A DNA stretch of 64,000 nt from an uncultured Pelagibacteraceae bacterium (GTDB taxonomy: Bacteria > Pseudomonadota > Alphaproteobacteria > Pelagibacterales > Pelagibacteraceae): contig CACGGD010000003.1 of assembly GCA_902572605.1 (NCBI GenBank), positions 17,414-81,413 of the forward strand, written 5' to 3'. The notes beneath the pieces are model-generated. The model was not told the origin of the DNA and did no database searches. It saw nothing but the letters and a program-made list of their open reading frames with translations. The position numbers and the translations under genes were made by a program. Positions 11,118-21,312 of the stretch are shown one piece after another (position 1 is the first letter of the stretch; the number at the start of each line of letters is the position of its first letter).

Positions 11118-12518
11118 TTAAAAATGAATTGGTCTTTTATCAACAGCTAATGCGGCTTCTTTTATTGCTTCCGTGTGAGTTGGATGAGCATGACAAGTTC
11201 TAGCAATATCTTCTGCACTTGCGCCAAATTCCATTGCTAAAGCCATCTCAGCAATCATATTTCCACAATGCGCGCCAATAATGTGTACGCCTAAAACTTT
11301 ATCAGATTTACTATCTGCTAAAATCTTCACAAAACCCTCTGTTTCGTTATTAACTTTAGCTCTAGAGTTAGCCAAGAATGGAAATTTTCCAACTTTATAA
11401 CTTTTATTTTCTTCTTTAAGTTGTTCTTCAGTTTTACCTACTGTAGCTACTTCTGGAGAAGTATAAATTACTCCTGGTATGACATCATAATTAACATGTC
11501 CTGCCTGGCCTGCTAAAATTTCTGCTACTGCTATCCCTTCTTCTTCGGCTTTGTGCGCAAGCATAGGTCCTTTTATGACATCACCTATAGCATAGATATT
11601 TTCAACTGAAGTTTGTAATTTTTTATTAACTTCAATTCTTCCCTTTTTATCTTTTTTAACGCCTACCTTTGTTAGGTTAAGTCCTTCGGTGTAAGGTTTT
11701 CGCCCAACAGAAACTAATACTTTATCAGCCTCTAAAGTTTCGTCTTTTGAACTTTTGGTATCAGTATAATTTATTACCACCTTTGTACCGTTGTTTTTTA
11801 CTGAATTAACTTTACATCCCATTTTAAATTTTATGCCCTGCTTTATTAAAATTTTTTTGAATTCATTAGAAATTTCTCTATCCATTCCAGGAGTTATAAA
11901 ATCAAGATATTCAATGACAGTAACTTCTGAGCCTAGCCTTGACCATACCGAACCCATCTCTAGACCGATATAACCTCCTCCTATCACAGCTAATTTTTTT
12001 GGCACTTTATTAAGAGATAAAGCTCCAGTTGAAGAAATTATATTTTTTTCATCTATTTCTATTCCTGGTAAAGATGCTACATCAGAACCTGTAGCTATAA
12101 CAATATTTTTTGTCTTATAATTTGTTTTTTTGTTATTTTCGTAAACTACAATATCATTTTTGGAAAATAGCACACCTTTTCCTTTTATGTAGGTTACTTT
12201 ATTTTTTTTAAATAAAAATTCCACTCCTTTAGTAAGAACTTGAATAGATTTATTTTTATTTAACATCATCTTCTCAATGTTAAGTTTAATACCTTCGATC
12301 TCGATTCCTTGTCGGTCAAAGTCTTTTTTAGCTTTATGAAAGTTTTCAGACAGATTTAATAAACTTTTTGAAGGAATGCACCCTATGTTTAAACAAGTTC
12401 CACCTAGAGCTCCTCTTGACTCTACACAAGCAGTTTTTAAACCCAGTTGTGCTGCTCTTATGGCACAAACGTAACCTCCCGGGCCTCCACCTATTACTAC
12501 TAAATCAAAATTATCCAT
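11118..12518 (-). CDS. lpdA: Dihydrolipoamide dehydrogenase (E3)
   Basis: E3 reoxidises dihydrolipoyl groups of 2-oxoacid dehydrogenase complexes and makes NADH. It shows the FAD fingerprint VVIGGGPGGYVCAIRAAQ, the redox-active pair in GGTCLNIGC (Cys42 and Cys47), an NAD-binding GGGYIGLEMGSVW, and the C-terminal active-site His-Glu in HAHPTHTEA. The length of 466 residues is normal. It lies 2 bases after sucB, so it serves the 2-oxoglutarate dehydrogenase complex and probably others in the cell. Confidence 0.96.
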   Translation of the reverse strand: MDNFDLVVIGGGPGGYVCAIRAAQLGLKTACVESRGALGGTCLNIGCIPSKSLLNLSENFHKAKKDFDRQGIEIEGIKLNIEKMMLNKNKSIQVLTKGVEFLFKKNKVTYIKGKGVLFSKNDIVVYENNKKTNYKTKNIVIATGSDVASLPGIEIDEKNIISSTGALSLNKVPKKLAVIGGGYIGLEMGSVWSRLGSEVTVIEYLDFITPGMDREISNEFKKILIKQGIKFKMGCKVNSVKNNGTKVVINYTDTKSSKDETLEADKVLVSVGRKPYTEGLNLTKVGVKKDKKGRIEVNKKLQTSVENIYAIGDVIKGPMLAHKAEEEGIAVAEILAGQAGHVNYDVIPGVIYTSPEVATVGKTEEQLKEENKSYKVGKFPFLANSRAKVNNETEGFVKILADSKSDKVLGVHIIGAHCGNMIAEMALAMEFGASAEDIARTCHAHPTHTEAIKEAALAVDKRPIHF

Positions 12519-12520
12519 GA

Positions 12521-13861
12521 TTAAATATTTAAGAAGAGTCTTTTTGGTTGCTCTAAAGACTCTTTTACAATCTTTAAGAAAGAAACTGCTTCTTTACCAT
12601 CTATTATTCTATGATCATATGACAGAGCTAGATACATAACGGGTCTTACTTCTACATTTCCATCTACAACGATGGGTCTTTGAACGATATTATGCATTCC
12701 TAAAACAGCTGATTGTGGTGGATTTAATATTGGAGTTGACAACATTGAACCGTATATTCCCCCATTTGTTATTGTAAACGTTCCACCTTGTAAATCATCT
12801 ATAGTAATTTTACCATTACGCGCCTTTTCTCCTAACTTTCCAATATTCTTTTCAATATCTGCAAATGACATTTCATCTGTTTCTCTTAGAACAGGCACTA
12901 CTAAACCTCTATCAGTTCCAACAGCAATGCTTATATTATAGTAATTTTTATAAACTATCTCATCACCTTGAATCTCAGCATTTATAGCTGGAAAATTCTT
13001 TAGTCCTATAACGCAAGCTTTAACAAAAAATGACATGAAACCAAGTTTCACATCATAATTTTTTTGGAACTCATCTTTATACTGATTTCGCATGGCAATT
13101 ACTTCGCTCATATCAACTTCATTAAAAGTAGTTAGCATTGCAGCATTTTCTTGAGCTTCTTTTAATCTTTTAGCAATTGTTAATCGTAGTCTAGTCATCT
13201 TTATTCTTTCTTCGGGACCATGTTTTATTTTTCTCTCCGAAGGAGATGGTTTAGAACCCATTAAACTCATAATATCTTCTTTTAAAATAACACCATGTTT
13301 TCCTGACCCTTCAATTTTGCTTAAATCTACTTTAGCTTCAGTAGCCATTTTCCTAGCAGCTGGAGAAATAGTAGGTTCCTTAACTTTTATTGTTTTATTT
13401 TCTTTTATTTTATTTTCTTCATGAAAATTATCTAATACTAAAGCTTCTTCTTCTTCCTTAAATTTTAAAGGTTTTGTCTCTTCCTCTACAAGTTTTAAAG
13501 GTTTTTCTTCATTCTTTTCAAAAAGTTTAATAGATTCTTCTTTAGGTTTTTTTAAAACTTCATTTTTTTTCTTTGGTGGAGAATAATCCTTAACTTCTTC
13601 AATCCTTTTTGAAACTTTTTTTGCTGATCCATTTATCATACCAAGTAAGGCTCCAACATTAACGGTCTCACCTTCTTTAACTGATATGCTCTCTAAAACA
13701 CCGTTTGATGGTGCGGGAACCTCAACGTTAACTTTATCAGTTTCTAATTCTACTATTGGTTCATCAGCAGATACTTGTTCTCCTTGGTTTTTTAACCATT
13801 TTGAAACAGTTGCTTCTGTTACTGACTCTCCTAAAGTTGGAACTAATATTTTTTCAGACAT
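12521..13861 (-). CDS. sucB: 2-oxoglutarate dehydrogenase E2, dihydrolipoyl succinyltransferase
   Basis: E2 transfers the succinyl group to CoA. A single lipoyl domain is at residues 1-75, with the lipoylated lysine in [17 protein letters not shown] (Lys43). A long Lys/Glu-rich linker (about 85-155) follows, then the E1/E3-binding domain ([20 protein letters not shown]) and the acyltransferase core ending with the catalytic SYDHRIIDG. The E2o rather than pyruvate type is inferred from its position between sucA and lpdA and from the [20 protein letters not shown] segment. Confidence 0.96.
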   Translation of the reverse strand: MSEKILVPTLGESVTEATVSKWLKNQGEQVSADEPIVELETDKVNVEVPAPSNGVLESISVKEGETVNVGALLGMINGSAKKVSKRIEEVKDYSPPKKKNEVLKKPKEESIKLFEKNEEKPLKLVEEETKPLKFKEEEEALVLDNFHEENKIKENKTIKVKEPTISPAARKMATEAKVDLSKIEGSGKHGVILKEDIMSLMGSKPSPSERKIKHGPEERIKMTRLRLTIAKRLKEAQENAAMLTTFNEVDMSEVIAMRNQYKDEFQKNYDVKLGFMSFFVKACVIGLKNFPAINAEIQGDEIVYKNYYNISIAVGTDRGLVVPVLRETDEMSFADIEKNIGKLGEKARNGKITIDDLQGGTFTITNGGIYGSMLSTPILNPPQSAVLGMHNIVQRPIVVDGNVEVRPVMYLALSYDHRIIDGKEAVSFLKIVKESLEQPKRLFLNI

Positions 13862-13864
13862 GAA

Positions 13865-16747
13865 TTAAAATTTTCCTATAACCTTTTCTAGTATTTCATT
13901 TTGCTCTGCAAGATGTTTTTTTAGATATCCACTTGCTGGTGATGCTGCAGGTTTTCTACCAATATAATTAACTTTTTTATTCTCAGCTTTTACATATCTC
14001 AAACTCCACTGAATATAGTTTCTTACAGTGTTCCACGCTCCCATATTTTGTGGTTCTTCCTGGCACCAAAAAAATTCAGATTTTTTTGTAAATCTTTTTA
14101 ACTCTTTAGCAAGAGTTTTTACTGGAAATGGATATAATTGTTCTATTCTTATAATAAATATATTATTATTTTTATTTTTTTCACGTGCCTGAAGAAGATC
14201 AAAATATATTTTTCCAGAACACATAACTACTTTTTTTATTTTCTTATCTTCTGCAAGTTTTATCAAATCGCTTTTCTTAAAGTCAGCGTGATCGTTTAAG
14301 ACTCTATGAAAAGTATTCTTTTTAGTGAAATCTTCAATATTAGATGTACACATCTTATTTCTTAATAAAGATTTTGGAGTCATAATTATTAAAGGTTTTC
14401 TAAAATCTCTATGAATCTGTCTACGCAAAGCATGAAAATAGTTTGCCGGAGTAGTACAATTTACCACTTGAATATTTTCTTGGGCACATAATTGTAAAAA
14501 TCTCTCTAATCTAGCTGAGGAGTGTTCAGGACCTTGACCTTCATAACCATGGGGTAATAGCATGACTAAACCATTAGCTCTAGCCCATTTTCTCTCTGCT
14601 GAAGCAATAAATTGATCTATAATAACTTGTGCTCCATTTGCGAAATCTCCAAATTGTGCTTCCCAAATAACGAGTGTGCTTGGCTCAGATAAAGCATAAC
14701 CATATTCAAAACCTAGCACTGCCATTTCTGAGAGTAAACTATCTATTACTTCAAATTTTTTTTGATTTTTAGAAATATTATTTAAAGGTATGTATTTGTT
14801 TCCATTCAACTGATCTTTAAGCACAGAGTGGCGTTGACTAAAAGTACCCCTTGCAGAGTCTTGTCCAGAAAGTCTAACTGGATATCCTTCATCTAATAAA
14901 GTTGCAAATGCAAGGTGTTCTGCTGTTGCCCAGTCAAAACCTCTTCCAGTTTGGAACATCTTTTTTTTGTTTTCAAATATTTTTTTTAGTGTTGGATGAG
15001 CGTTAAATTCTTCAGGTATAAATGTTATTTTTTCCCCAATTTTTTTAATTTTCTCTAAAGGAACTCCAGTGACTCCTCTTTTATCTTTGCCTCTTTCAGG
15101 TTTAAATCTTGACCACACACCTTCGTACCATTCTAACTTAGGCTTATATTCTTTGGCTGTTTTAAACTGTTCCTCAAGAAGATTTTTAAATTTTGTCTTC
15201 ATATTATTAAATTCTTCTTCTGAAATAACACCTTCTTTAATTAATTTTTTTGCATAAATATTAAGTGTCGTAGGATGTTTTTTTATTTTTCTATACATAG
15301 TTGGTTGGGTAAAGGATGGTTCATCTCCTTCATTGTGGCCAAACCGTCTATAACAAATCATGTCTACCACGACATCTTTATTAAACTTTTGCCTATAGTC
15401 TGTTGCAATTTTTGTACAATGAGTTACTGCCTCCGGATCGTCAGCATTAACATGTAATATTGGTGCGTCTACCATTTTCGCTAAATCTGATGGGTAAGGT
15501 GAAGAACGAGCAAACTTAGGACTCGTAGTGAATCCGATTTGATTATTAACAATAATATGTATCGTTCCTCCGGTATTATGGCCTGGCACCCCAGACATAG
15601 CAAAACACTCCGCGACTACTCCTTGGCCAGCAAAAGATGCATCTCCATGAATTAAAACTGGAATAACTTGTCTTCTTTTTTCATCTTTATGAAAAAATTG
15701 TTTAGCTCTAGTTTGACCTAATACAACTGGATTAACTGCTTCGAGATGAGAGGGATTATCTGTTAAAGATACATGAACTAAATTACCGTCAAATTCTCGG
15801 TTTGAGGATGCTCCTAAATGATATTTTACATCTCCAGTGGAGTCAGAACTGAAAGACGCATATTCACCTGCAAACTCATTAAACATTCTTTTATAAGATT
15901 TTTGCAAAACATTGGCTAAAATATTTAATCTTCCTCTATGAGGTTGACCAATTTTAACTTCTTTAAAACCTAGGTGACCTCCTCTTTTTATAATTTGTTC
16001 CAATGCGGGGATCAATGCTTCCCCTCCATCAAGTCCGAATCTTTTAGTCCCTACAAATTTAACAGCTAAAAATTTTTCAAATCCTTCTGCTTGTATAAGC
16101 TTATTAAGAATTGCTATTTTTCCGTTGTTTGTAAATCTTAATTGATTTTCCTCTTTTTCCATTCTGTCTCTAAACCATCTCTTTTCTATAGGATCTGAGA
16201 TATGCATATATTCAACTCCTATGGTTGAACAATATATCTTTTTAAAGAAAGTGAGTATTTCATTAACACTTGAAAAGCCTCCACGCATATACTTCCCAAC
16301 ATAAATTTTTTTATTATAGTCCTTTTTTTCAAAACCATGATCTGCCGGATTTAAATCTTCAAGATATTTTCTTTCCATCATTCCCAATGGATCCAAATTG
16401 GCGATAAGATGTCCTCTAATCCTATACGCTCTTATTAAAGCTATAGCTTTAACAGAGTCATCTGTGGATACTAGATCGTTTTCTAATTCTCTATTTTCAT
16501 CGACTGAGTCTTCTTCATTAAAATTTATTTTTTTGTTTTTTCTTTCTGGTGACCAACTTGGTCCTTGTAAATCCTTGTAAATAAGTTTTTGTTCATCACT
16601 CAGTCCTTCAAAAAATTTTCTCCAACTTTCTGGTATCGATTTTGGATCAGAAAGATAATCAGCATAAAATTCATTTATAAACTCAGAATTGTTACCGACT
16701 AAAAAAGAGGTTTTTTTGTAAGTTGTATTATTTTTTGATGATGACAT
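13865..16747 (-). CDS. sucA: 2-oxoglutarate dehydrogenase E1
   Basis: E1 decarboxylates 2-oxoglutarate with thiamine diphosphate. At 960 residues it is full length. The N-terminus has the short E2-binding segment (EFINEFYADYLSDPKSIPESW). The core has IGQPHRGRLNILANV, VHVSLTDNPSHLEAVNPVV, the ThDP site GDASFAGQGVVAE with HIIVNNQIGFTT, and WEAQFGDFANGAQVIIDQF. It lies 3 bases before sucB and 33 bases after sucD. Confidence 0.97.
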   Translation of the reverse strand: MSSSKNNTTYKKTSFLVGNNSEFINEFYADYLSDPKSIPESWRKFFEGLSDEQKLIYKDLQGPSWSPERKNKKINFNEEDSVDENRELENDLVSTDDSVKAIALIRAYRIRGHLIANLDPLGMMERKYLEDLNPADHGFEKKDYNKKIYVGKYMRGGFSSVNEILTFFKKIYCSTIGVEYMHISDPIEKRWFRDRMEKEENQLRFTNNGKIAILNKLIQAEGFEKFLAVKFVGTKRFGLDGGEALIPALEQIIKRGGHLGFKEVKIGQPHRGRLNILANVLQKSYKRMFNEFAGEYASFSSDSTGDVKYHLGASSNREFDGNLVHVSLTDNPSHLEAVNPVVLGQTRAKQFFHKDEKRRQVIPVLIHGDASFAGQGVVAECFAMSGVPGHNTGGTIHIIVNNQIGFTTSPKFARSSPYPSDLAKMVDAPILHVNADDPEAVTHCTKIATDYRQKFNKDVVVDMICYRRFGHNEGDEPSFTQPTMYRKIKKHPTTLNIYAKKLIKEGVISEEEFNNMKTKFKNLLEEQFKTAKEYKPKLEWYEGVWSRFKPERGKDKRGVTGVPLEKIKKIGEKITFIPEEFNAHPTLKKIFENKKKMFQTGRGFDWATAEHLAFATLLDEGYPVRLSGQDSARGTFSQRHSVLKDQLNGNKYIPLNNISKNQKKFEVIDSLLSEMAVLGFEYGYALSEPSTLVIWEAQFGDFANGAQVIIDQFIASAERKWARANGLVMLLPHGYEGQGPEHSSARLERFLQLCAQENIQVVNCTTPANYFHALRRQIHRDFRKPLIIMTPKSLLRNKMCTSNIEDFTKKNTFHRVLNDHADFKKSDLIKLAEDKKIKKVVMCSGKIYFDLLQAREKNKNNNIFIIRIEQLYPFPVKTLAKELKRFTKKSEFFWCQEEPQNMGAWNTVRNYIQWSLRYVKAENKKVNYIGRKPAASPASGYLKKHLAEQNEILEKVIGKF

Positions 16748-16780
16748 TTGCTAATACATTTTAACATAAATTTTCAAAAT

Positions 16781-17656
16781 TTAGGCATTAAGTTTTTGCA
16801 AAAGTGTCTTACCTATATCAGCTGGAGATTTTGATATAGTAATACCTGCAGATTTCATAATCTCTATTTTGTCTTCAGCTCCGCCCTTTCCACCTGATAT
16901 TATGGCTCCAGCATGCCCCATTCTTCTTCCAGGGGGAGCTGTTAAACCAGCTATAAAACCCACCATGGGTTTTTTAGTCTTTTCTCTTTTAAGAAATTCA
17001 GCAGCTTCCTCTTCCGCAGACCCCCCAATCTCTCCAATCATAACAATAGATTTAGTTTCATTGTCTTTTAAAAATAGCTCTAAACAATCAATAAAGTTTG
17101 TTCCATTTATTGGATCTCCTCCTATTCCTATGCATGTTGATTGGCCCATTCCATTAACAGAGGTTTGTGCAACAGCTTCATAGGTTAATGTTCCAGATCT
17201 TGAGACAATACCTACCGTACCTTTTTTATGAATATTACCAGGCATAATTCCAATTTTACATTCATCTGGAGTTATAATTCCTGGACAATTTGGTCCGATT
17301 AATCTCGATGAGCTTTTTTTTAATTCTTTTTTTACTTTTAACATATCTAATACAGGTATACCTTCAGTGATACATACGATTAATTCTATTTTTGCCTCTA
17401 CTGCCTCGATTATTGCATTTGCTGCAAACTTAGGAGGAACATATATCATAGTTGCAGTAGCAGCAGTTTGATCTTTTGCTTCTTCTACAGTATTAAAAAC
17501 TGGGAGACCTAAATGTTTCTCGCCTCCTTTTTTTGGTGTAACTCCTCCAACTAGTTTAGTTCCATATTTTATTGCTTGTTCAGAATGAAAAGTTCCGTGT
17601 TTACCTGTAAAACCTTGACAAATAACTTTAGTATTTTTATTTACTAGTACAGACAT
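16781..17656 (-). CDS. sucD: Succinyl-CoA synthetase alpha subunit
   Basis: SucCD converts succinyl-CoA to succinate with substrate-level phosphorylation. The alpha subunit has the CoA-binding Rossmann region ([19 protein letters not shown]) and the phosphohistidine loop [16 protein letters not shown]. The 291-residue length is standard. It begins directly after the sucC stop, and the pair is part of the mdh-suc block. Confidence 0.97.
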   Translation of the reverse strand: MSVLVNKNTKVICQGFTGKHGTFHSEQAIKYGTKLVGGVTPKKGGEKHLGLPVFNTVEEAKDQTAATATMIYVPPKFAANAIIEAVEAKIELIVCITEGIPVLDMLKVKKELKKSSSRLIGPNCPGIITPDECKIGIMPGNIHKKGTVGIVSRSGTLTYEAVAQTSVNGMGQSTCIGIGGDPINGTNFIDCLELFLKDNETKSIVMIGEIGGSAEEEAAEFLKREKTKKPMVGFIAGLTAPPGRRMGHAGAIISGGKGGAEDKIEIMKSAGITISKSPADIGKTLLQKLNA

Positions 17657-18817
17657 CTATTTAATAGCTTCCACAATTTTTTTTGCTGCATCATTTAAAT
17701 CCAAAGCTGACAAAATTTTTAAGCTCGATTTTTCTAGTATCTCTTTACCCTCTTTAAAATTAGTTCCTGCAAGCCTTACAACCAAAGGAACTGATAAATT
17801 TATTTCTTTTGCAGCATCAACTACTCCTTGTGCTAGCACATCACAACGCATAATGCCTCCAAATATATTTATTAAAATTCCTTTAACATTTTTATCAGAA
17901 AGAATAAGTTTGAAAGCAGCTGATACTTTTTCTTTTGAAGCTCCTCCCCCAACATCCAAAAAGTTTGCTGGCTCTTCACCCTGAAGTTTTATTATATCCA
18001 TAGTAGCCATAGCTAGTCCTGCTCCGTTAACCATACATCCTATGGAGCCATTTAGTTTAATATAAGCAAGATCAAATTTACTTGCTTCGATTTCCGTAGG
18101 ATCTTCTTCATTTAAATCTCGTAATTTTAAAATTTCTGGCCTTCTAAAAATCGCGTTATCATCGAAGTTCATTTTCGCATCTAAACATAATAAATTTCTA
18201 TCCTTCGTAATTATTAAAGGATTTATTTCAATCAAGGTCGCATCTTTTTCTGTTAAAATTTTATATAGTCCTTGAACCAATTTATAAGCCTCTTTCTTCT
18301 GATTTTCATTGAGAGCAAATGGTGAGATAATTTTTTCTATATCCTTTTGAGATATCTCGTTATTTAATTCAATTTTAGTGGTAATTATTTTCTCGGGCTT
18401 CTCAGCAGCAACTTTTTCAATATCCATACCACCTTCAGTGCTGCTTATAAATGCAATTTTTGAAGTTTCTCTATCTACAAGACAAGATAAATAAAATTCT
18501 TTTAGTATTGATGATGCTTCTTCTATATAAAGTCTTTTAACAGTTTTTCCTTCAGGTCCGGTTTGATGGGTAACTAATATTTTACCCATCATTTTTTTTG
18601 CTTCGATTTCAAGTTCTTTAAGATTTTTTACAAGCTTTACTCCTCCTGCTTTACCTCTCCCTCCGGCATGAATTTGAGCTTTTAAGACAAATTCTTGATC
18701 TTTAAGCTTAGATATTTTTTCCTTTATTTCACTTATTGAAAGAATTATTTCTCCTTTAGAAACTGGTAAATCAAATTCTCTTAAAATTTCTTTAGCTTGA
18801 TGTTCATGAATATTCAT
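17657..18817 (-). CDS. sucC: Succinyl-CoA synthetase beta subunit
   Basis: The beta subunit carries the ATP-grasp nucleotide site and sets ADP/GDP specificity. MNIHEHQAKEILREF at the N-terminus, KAQIHAGGRGKAGGVKL and the C-terminal GILINIFGGIMRCDVLAQGV are all diagnostic. The 386-residue length is normal. In related genomes mdh usually lies directly upstream; here a membrane protein gene and a methyltransferase gene intervene. Confidence 0.97.
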   Translation of the reverse strand: MNIHEHQAKEILREFDLPVSKGEIILSISEIKEKISKLKDQEFVLKAQIHAGGRGKAGGVKLVKNLKELEIEAKKMMGKILVTHQTGPEGKTVKRLYIEEASSILKEFYLSCLVDRETSKIAFISSTEGGMDIEKVAAEKPEKIITTKIELNNEISQKDIEKIISPFALNENQKKEAYKLVQGLYKILTEKDATLIEINPLIITKDRNLLCLDAKMNFDDNAIFRRPEILKLRDLNEEDPTEIEASKFDLAYIKLNGSIGCMVNGAGLAMATMDIIKLQGEEPANFLDVGGGASKEKVSAAFKLILSDKNVKGILINIFGGIMRCDVLAQGVVDAAKEINLSVPLVVRLAGTNFKEGKEILEKSSLKILSALDLNDAAKKIVEAIK

Positions 18818-18818
18818 T

Positions 18819-20411
18819 TTATTTTTTACAATCTATTACTTCATGTGCTGAAAATCTTTTTTCCTCAAGCGTTTTACTTTTAAAGCAAACATTCGTAAAG
18901 TAATTTTTTATATTGTTGAATTGGATTTCATTATCTTGACCTAATAAATATATAACTTTAATTTTATTTTTAGTAAGGTTCTTGCTGACCATATCTTTAT
19001 AAAATTCAAAATATTTATGGTTTTCAGTAGGGTGAGTATTATTATCCCACAAATACCATCTATTCAATATATTTAGATCTTTATTAAGTATTGTTGAAAT
19101 AAATTGATAATGAGTAATTACGATTTTTTTTCTTTTATCATTATCTATTACTTGTAATGCTTTTTTAATTGTTTTTATTTCATTTTCCGGATTTGGACTA
19201 AATTTGCTAATCCACTGCAGACCTCTTAAATTTTTATGAATTTTACTAGCATCAATAGCAAAACTTTTATCAACGAACTCTAAATCGTGAAATTTTCTAT
19301 CAATATTATATCTAAAGTGAAATTTGATTGTCGCAAATAAAGCTATAAATACTAATATCCAAATAGCCTTGGAAGGTATATGAGATTTTAGAAAATTCAT
19401 GTGTAAAACAGCAGCTAAAATAGGTATTAAACTAAAAATGTAAATTTGGTTGGCTGTCAACAATTGATTGAAGATAAAAGAAATTACACTTAAAATAATT
19501 ATTAAATTTAAGATATTAAAATTAAAATCATTTTTTTTAAAATTTTTAACTGCTAAAATTGTAAGTGGAAGAAGAAATATATGAATAAACTTAAATTCTC
19601 CAAAAATTCTTTTAATATTTAACTGATCAATTAAACCCAGATATGCTGTTTCACTACTACTAAGTCTTCCCTCTCCTATGGTTAGTGGAAAAAGAATATA
19701 TTGGTATAAAAAATTTTCAAACGGTGTATTCGTTGCAATTAAATAAAAAATTAAAAATAAAATACTAGCACAACCTCCTAATATAAAATATTTTGAATTA
19801 TCTATAGCAATAGTTTTCTTTTCTTTTGAGAAGTAAAACAGGGAAAAGATTATCACCAAAAATATAATATAGGCACTTGGTGTTTGCATTGAAATAAATG
19901 CAAGAAAACAAAATATTGGTAATAAGAACCAAGTACTATTATTTTTGTTCTTGATTGCTAAAAATAATGTAAAAATTGCAATTAAAGAAAAGATATAAGC
20001 ATGAATATAAGCAAAAGGCGTACCTGAAACAGGATAGCAAAGCGTGGCAAAACTTATGGTATAAAAAATAGAAAACTTTATATCAAAATCAATTTTTCTT
20101 AGAAAATAGTAAAAACTTAATGATGCGATAACATTCATTGATGAAGCATGTAATATGTGGCTGCTCCAATTATTTCCAAAAATTAGTAAAAAAAAAGCTT
20201 CCATATAATCTACCAAGAGACCAGTAAAAATCCAAAAATCTCTGATTGGTAACTTGTTCTTTAAAATACTGAATCCAGTATCCATAAACCCAAAAGAGTC
20301 TATCGGTATAATGCCCAAACTCCCGCTTAACCAATTTATGCATGATGCATAAATAATTATTCCTAGTATTATTGGAAATTCTTTAAATACACTTTTTTTA
20401 ATTAAAAACAT
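18819..20411 (-). CDS. Polytopic membrane protein, possible GT-C type glycosyltransferase
   Basis: The product is an integral membrane protein of about 530 residues with roughly ten hydrophobic segments, then a hydrophilic C-terminal part of about 160 residues. I do not recognise a named family with certainty. The segment after the first helix (PIDSFGFMDTGFSILKNKLP followed by IRDFW) resembles the acidic first loop of GT-C/dolichyl-phosphate-mannose-type transferases, so transfer of a sugar from a lipid carrier is a guess. The frame also opens at a TTG at 20432, but I chose the ATG at 20411. It sits 1 base from sucC and diverges from a methyltransferase; the pair looks like an insertion in the TCA operon. 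Confidence 0.72.
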   Translation of the reverse strand: MFLIKKSVFKEFPIILGIIIYASCINWLSGSLGIIPIDSFGFMDTGFSILKNKLPIRDFWIFTGLLVDYMEAFFLLIFGNNWSSHILHASSMNVIASLSFYYFLRKIDFDIKFSIFYTISFATLCYPVSGTPFAYIHAYIFSLIAIFTLFLAIKNKNNSTWFLLPIFCFLAFISMQTPSAYIIFLVIIFSLFYFSKEKKTIAIDNSKYFILGGCASILFLIFYLIATNTPFENFLYQYILFPLTIGEGRLSSSETAYLGLIDQLNIKRIFGEFKFIHIFLLPLTILAVKNFKKNDFNFNILNLIIILSVISFIFNQLLTANQIYIFSLIPILAAVLHMNFLKSHIPSKAIWILVFIALFATIKFHFRYNIDRKFHDLEFVDKSFAIDASKIHKNLRGLQWISKFSPNPENEIKTIKKALQVIDNDKRKKIVITHYQFISTILNKDLNILNRWYLWDNNTHPTENHKYFEFYKDMVSKNLTKNKIKVIYLLGQDNEIQFNNIKNYFTNVCFKSKTLEEKRFSAHEVIDCKK

Positions 20412-20487
20412 TGTTTGAAAAGTACTAATCAATAAACTATTTAAATGTACCAGTAAATTGTTTTGATTTATATATTTAATAAAACTT
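20412..20487. promoter_or_regulatory. Divergent promoter region, membrane protein / methyltransferase
   Basis: This 76-base spacer separates two divergently read genes, so it must hold a promoter for the + strand gene and probably one for the minus strand gene, unless the latter is read from mdh. The sequence is nearly all A/T and offers several loose -10-like TATATT/TATTTA strings. I could not pick a convincing -35/-10 pair. Confidence 0.35.
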
Positions 20488-21294
20488 ATGTTAAAAATTA
20501 AAGAAAAAATTCAGTTTCCGAAAGAAAATAATAGAATGAAATCTATCGCAAATACAAAGATTGCGAGAGAAATCTATTATTCAGGCAAGTCTAATAATGT
20601 TAAATTTTTATTAAGTAAAAGATTTGGATGGATGAATCAATTCATTAAAGATTCTGAACATGGAATTGAAGTTGGATCAGGAGCAGGATTTTCAAAAGAT
20701 TTCATTAAAAATAAAAACTTTAAATTAACTGACTTAGGTAACGATGAACATTTAGATTATAAAAACATTGATGCACAAAATACAGGTTTTGAAGCAGATA
20801 GTTTAGATTTTGTCATTGCTTCAAATATGATTCATCATATTCCATACCCAATAAAATTTTTTAGAGAAATGAATAGAATTTTAAAAAACGGAGGAAGACT
20901 AATCATTTTTGAATCTTATTGCTCTATTTTTTTTCAGTTAGCTACTATGATAATGAAACATGAAGGATTTGATTTTACTTTAAATGTTTGGGATGAAAAA
21001 GAACCTAAAAGTGATGAGAGAAATGCTTGGCATGGAAATATAGCTGTTCCACATTTAATCTTTGATGACCGTTCTAAATTTTATAAAGAAATAGGTAATT
21101 TATTTGAAATAGAATATGAAAAATTGACTGAGTGTTTAATCTTTATAAACTCTGGGGGTGTAACATCAAAAACTGCTTGCATCCCAATGAATAATTTTTT
21201 TTTAAACATATTACATAATATTGATATTTTTTTAGTTAAATTTTTTCCAAAAATCTTTTGTATGGGCAGAAGAATAGTTTTGAAAAAAAAGTGA
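20488..21294 (+). CDS. Class I SAM-dependent methyltransferase
   Basis: This 268-residue protein is a Methyltransf_11-type enzyme. Motif I is HGIEVGSGAGFSKDFI (about residues 64-79), followed by an acidic loop (LTDLGNDEHLDYKNIDAQN) and motif IV/post-IV (DFVIASNMIHHIPYP, then FREMNRILKNGGRLIIFE). The substrate cannot be read from sequence; small molecules, lipids or glycans are possible, and its partner is a putative membrane glycosyltransferase. It is the only + strand gene between 4291 and 34385, which marks it as inserted. Confidence 0.88.
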   Translation: MLKIKEKIQFPKENNRMKSIANTKIAREIYYSGKSNNVKFLLSKRFGWMNQFIKDSEHGIEVGSGAGFSKDFIKNKNFKLTDLGNDEHLDYKNIDAQNTGFEADSLDFVIASNMIHHIPYPIKFFREMNRILKNGGRLIIFESYCSIFFQLATMIMKHEGFDFTLNVWDEKEPKSDERNAWHGNIAVPHLIFDDRSKFYKEIGNLFEIEYEKLTECLIFINSGGVTSKTACIPMNNFFLNILHNIDIFLVKFFPKIFCMGRRIVLKKK

Positions 21295-21312
21295 AATTAT
21301 TTAATATTTTTT

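Noticed and set aside
18819..21294. Mobile element carrying the glycosyltransferase/methyltransferase pair
   Set aside because: No transposase, integrase, direct repeats or tRNA flanks the pair; insertion is inferred from gene order only.
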